A stretch of 62,000 bases of DNA from Symsagittifera roscoffensis (lineage: Eukaryota > Xenacoelomorpha > Acoela > Convolutidae), in the NCBI RefSeq assembly GCF_963678635.1, contig NC_087066.1:18743877-18805876 (forward strand). The letters run 5' to 3'. Position numbers and translations under genes: made by a program. Each line of letters begins with the position of its first letter. Position 1 is the first letter of the stretch. The notes beneath the pieces were generated by a model. The model made no database searches, was not told the DNA's origin, and was given only the letters and a program-made list of their open reading frames with translations. This document shows positions 61,051-62,000 of this stretch, in pieces.

Positions 61051-62000
61051 GAATCCTGGGAAGGTTGGCAAACGTCCTGAGAGAGTTAAATGCTATCCCA
61101 ACAAATTTTTCTAGAGTCTTGGGAAAGTATCGGAATGTCAAAAAATGTCCCAAAAAATTTTTTGGAAAGTTGAAAAAGTTCTTGGGAAAGTCAGCTAAGT
61201 TTTTGAAAAGGTTAAATTACTATCCCAAGGAAATTTCTGATGATCCTTCAGAAGTTTAGCAAACAAAAGCCTTGAAAAGTTTTTTTTTAAATCATAGCGA
61301 CTGTTTTCAAGAAACCTGGGAAAGCTAGCAAAAGTCTTGGCATAGTTAAATTACGATCTTCACGAGTTTTTAAAGAATCCTGGGAAGATTGGCAAACGTC
61401 CTGAGAGAGCTAAAGTGCTATCCCAACAAATTTTCTAGAGTCTTTGGAAGGTTTTCGGAATGTCAAAGAATGTCCCAAAAAAGGTTTTGGAAGGTTGGAA
61501 AAATTCAAGGGAAAGTCAGCTAAGTTTTTGAAAAGGTTAAATTACTATCCCAATGAAACTTCTGATGATCCTTAAGAAGATTGGTAAACAAAAGCCTTGA
61601 AAGGTTTTTTTTTAAAATCCCAACAGCGACTGTTTTCTAGAAACCTGGGAAGGTTAGCAAAAGTCTTGGAGAACTTAAATTACGATCTACACGAGTTTTT
61701 TTAAAGAATCCTGGGAAGGTTGGCAAACGTCCTGAGAGAGTTAAAGTGCTATCCCAACAAAATTTCTAGAGTCTTTGGAAGGTTTCCGGAATGCCAAAGA
61801 ATGTCTCAAAAAATTTTTTGGAAAGTTGGAAAAGTTCTTGGGAAAGTCAGCTAAATTTTTGAAAAGGTGAAATTACTATCCAAAGGAAATTTCCGATGAT
61901 CCTTAAGAAGATTGGTAAACGAAAGCCTTGAAACGTTTTTCATTTAATCACAGCGACTGTTTTCTAGAAACCTGGGAAGGTTAGCAAAAATCTTGGCATT
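61051..62000 (+). repeat. Last monomers of the window (copy B)
   Basis: Three monomers matching 35633-36580, with GTTAAATGCTATCCC, GATCTTCACGAG and AGTCTTGGAGAAC. The window ends inside subunit E, so the array continues. Confidence 0.88.

Larger units (their letters stand above)
1..62000 (+). repeat. Satellite DNA array, ~327-bp monomer, head to tail, spans whole window
   Basis: The word GAATCCTGGGAAGGTTGGC or a close variant returns about every 326-330 bp, for example at 442, 773, 1101, 1428, 1755, 2085, 2414, 2743 and 3072, and the sequence between returns is the same with scattered changes. About 190 monomers fit in the window. I saw no reverse-oriented monomer. The plus strand as given is visibly richer in G than in C. 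The array enters in mid-monomer at base 1 and leaves in mid-monomer at 62000, so neither edge is the array end. Every open frame recurs with the repeat period and is not a gene. Such arrays are typical of eukaryotic heterochromatin; the chromosomal position and species are unknown. Confidence 0.98.
46321..62000 (+). repeat. Large segmental duplication, copy B (runs off window)
   Basis: It is the counterpart of 19061-36580 with the same order of subfamily variants, including the diverged island. It is shorter by about 1.8 kb over the shared span because of different local expansions. Private differences, such as GTCAGCTCAG instead of GTCAGCTAAG, are clustered and repeated, which argues against a simple assembly copy of A. 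The last base of the window equals about 36580 in copy A. Confidence 0.9.

Noticed and set aside
1-62000. Dozens of 60-95-codon open frames on both strands
   Set aside because: They recur at monomer or block spacing, overlap each other on opposite strands, and gain or lose stops with single substitutions. They are readings of satellite sequence, not genes.
1-62000. CRISPR array
   Set aside because: Repeats are direct, but the unit is ~327 bp with no alternation of short constant repeats and unique spacers, and no cas gene is present.
1-62000. CENP-B box
   Set aside because: Words such as CCTTGAAACGTTTTT share a few bases with the box, but the required TTCG start and CGGG end do not occur together in any monomer I examined.
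1-62000. Telomeric repeat or array boundary
   Set aside because: No run of TTAGGG, TTTAGGG or similar was seen, and both window edges lie inside monomers.
46321-62000. Copy B as a pure assembly duplicate of copy A
   Set aside because: The copies have different block numbers and clustered private variants (GTCAGCTCAG and the chimeric insertion in B; CCTCAGAGAG and the 1303-bp triplication in A). An assembly error cannot be fully excluded without reads.

Overview
The whole 62-kb window is one tandem-repeat (satellite DNA) array. I see no protein gene, rRNA, tRNA, CRISPR array or autonomous mobile element that I can support. About 190 copies of an AT-rich monomer, mostly 326-330 bp, run head to tail in one orientation from the first base to the last, so the array continues beyond both edges. 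The short open frames on both strands are echoes of the repeat: the same few peptides recur at monomer or multi-monomer spacing. Such an array, with higher-order repeats and nested segmental duplications, indicates eukaryotic heterochromatin (centromeric, pericentromeric, subtelomeric or a satellite knob). The species cannot be told from the sequence, and I do not recognise the monomer as a named satellite.

The monomer is a degenerate pentamer. Cut at its own repeated signals, a typical monomer (30400-30727) gives five subunits of 65, 65, 65, 70 and 63 bp, here called A to E. Each starts with a variant of TCCTGGGAAGGTT and most end in a T-rich stretch with CTAG or a relative of it. Most broken monomers in the array are explained by exchange between non-equivalent subunits at short shared words such as TTGGCAAAC.

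Layout. 1-5369: a 3.09-kb higher-order unit (nine monomers plus one 136-bp truncated monomer), 1.7 copies. 5370-8248: ordinary monomers of one subfamily. 8249-9078: a rearranged patch with 44-bp duplications, a 94-bp monomer remnant and a small inverted scar. 9079-16237: a mosaic of subfamilies with several truncated monomers, a 37-bp internal expansion at four places, and one island (12447-12776) of a second, diverged monomer class. 16238-19060: a subfamily with a 1309-bp tetramer repeat. 19061-36580: copy A of a very large duplication. 36961-46215: a block dominated by the diverged class, with a shorter period (about 278-293 bp where it is regular), extra subunits and patches of the main class. 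46321-62000: copy B of the large duplication, running off the window.

Copies A and B lie about 27.3 to 25.4 kb apart. The spacing changes in steps because each copy later gained or lost its own multi-monomer blocks: a 1303-bp tetramer three times, a 1316-bp-offset repeat and a 981-bp trimer in A; a 1627-bp-offset repeat and a 1693-bp block in B. Variants private to one copy have spread locally after the duplication. This gives a readable relative history: 65-bp unit, then pentamer monomer, then diverged and main classes, then the ~27-kb duplication, then local amplification.

No function is shown by the sequence. Two speculative signals are recorded: paired TTCnnGAA/GAAnnTTC dyads conserved in main-class monomers but changed in the diverged class, and a B-box-like Pol III motif recurring in the diverged block. 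Identities were judged by eye; no alignment was run.
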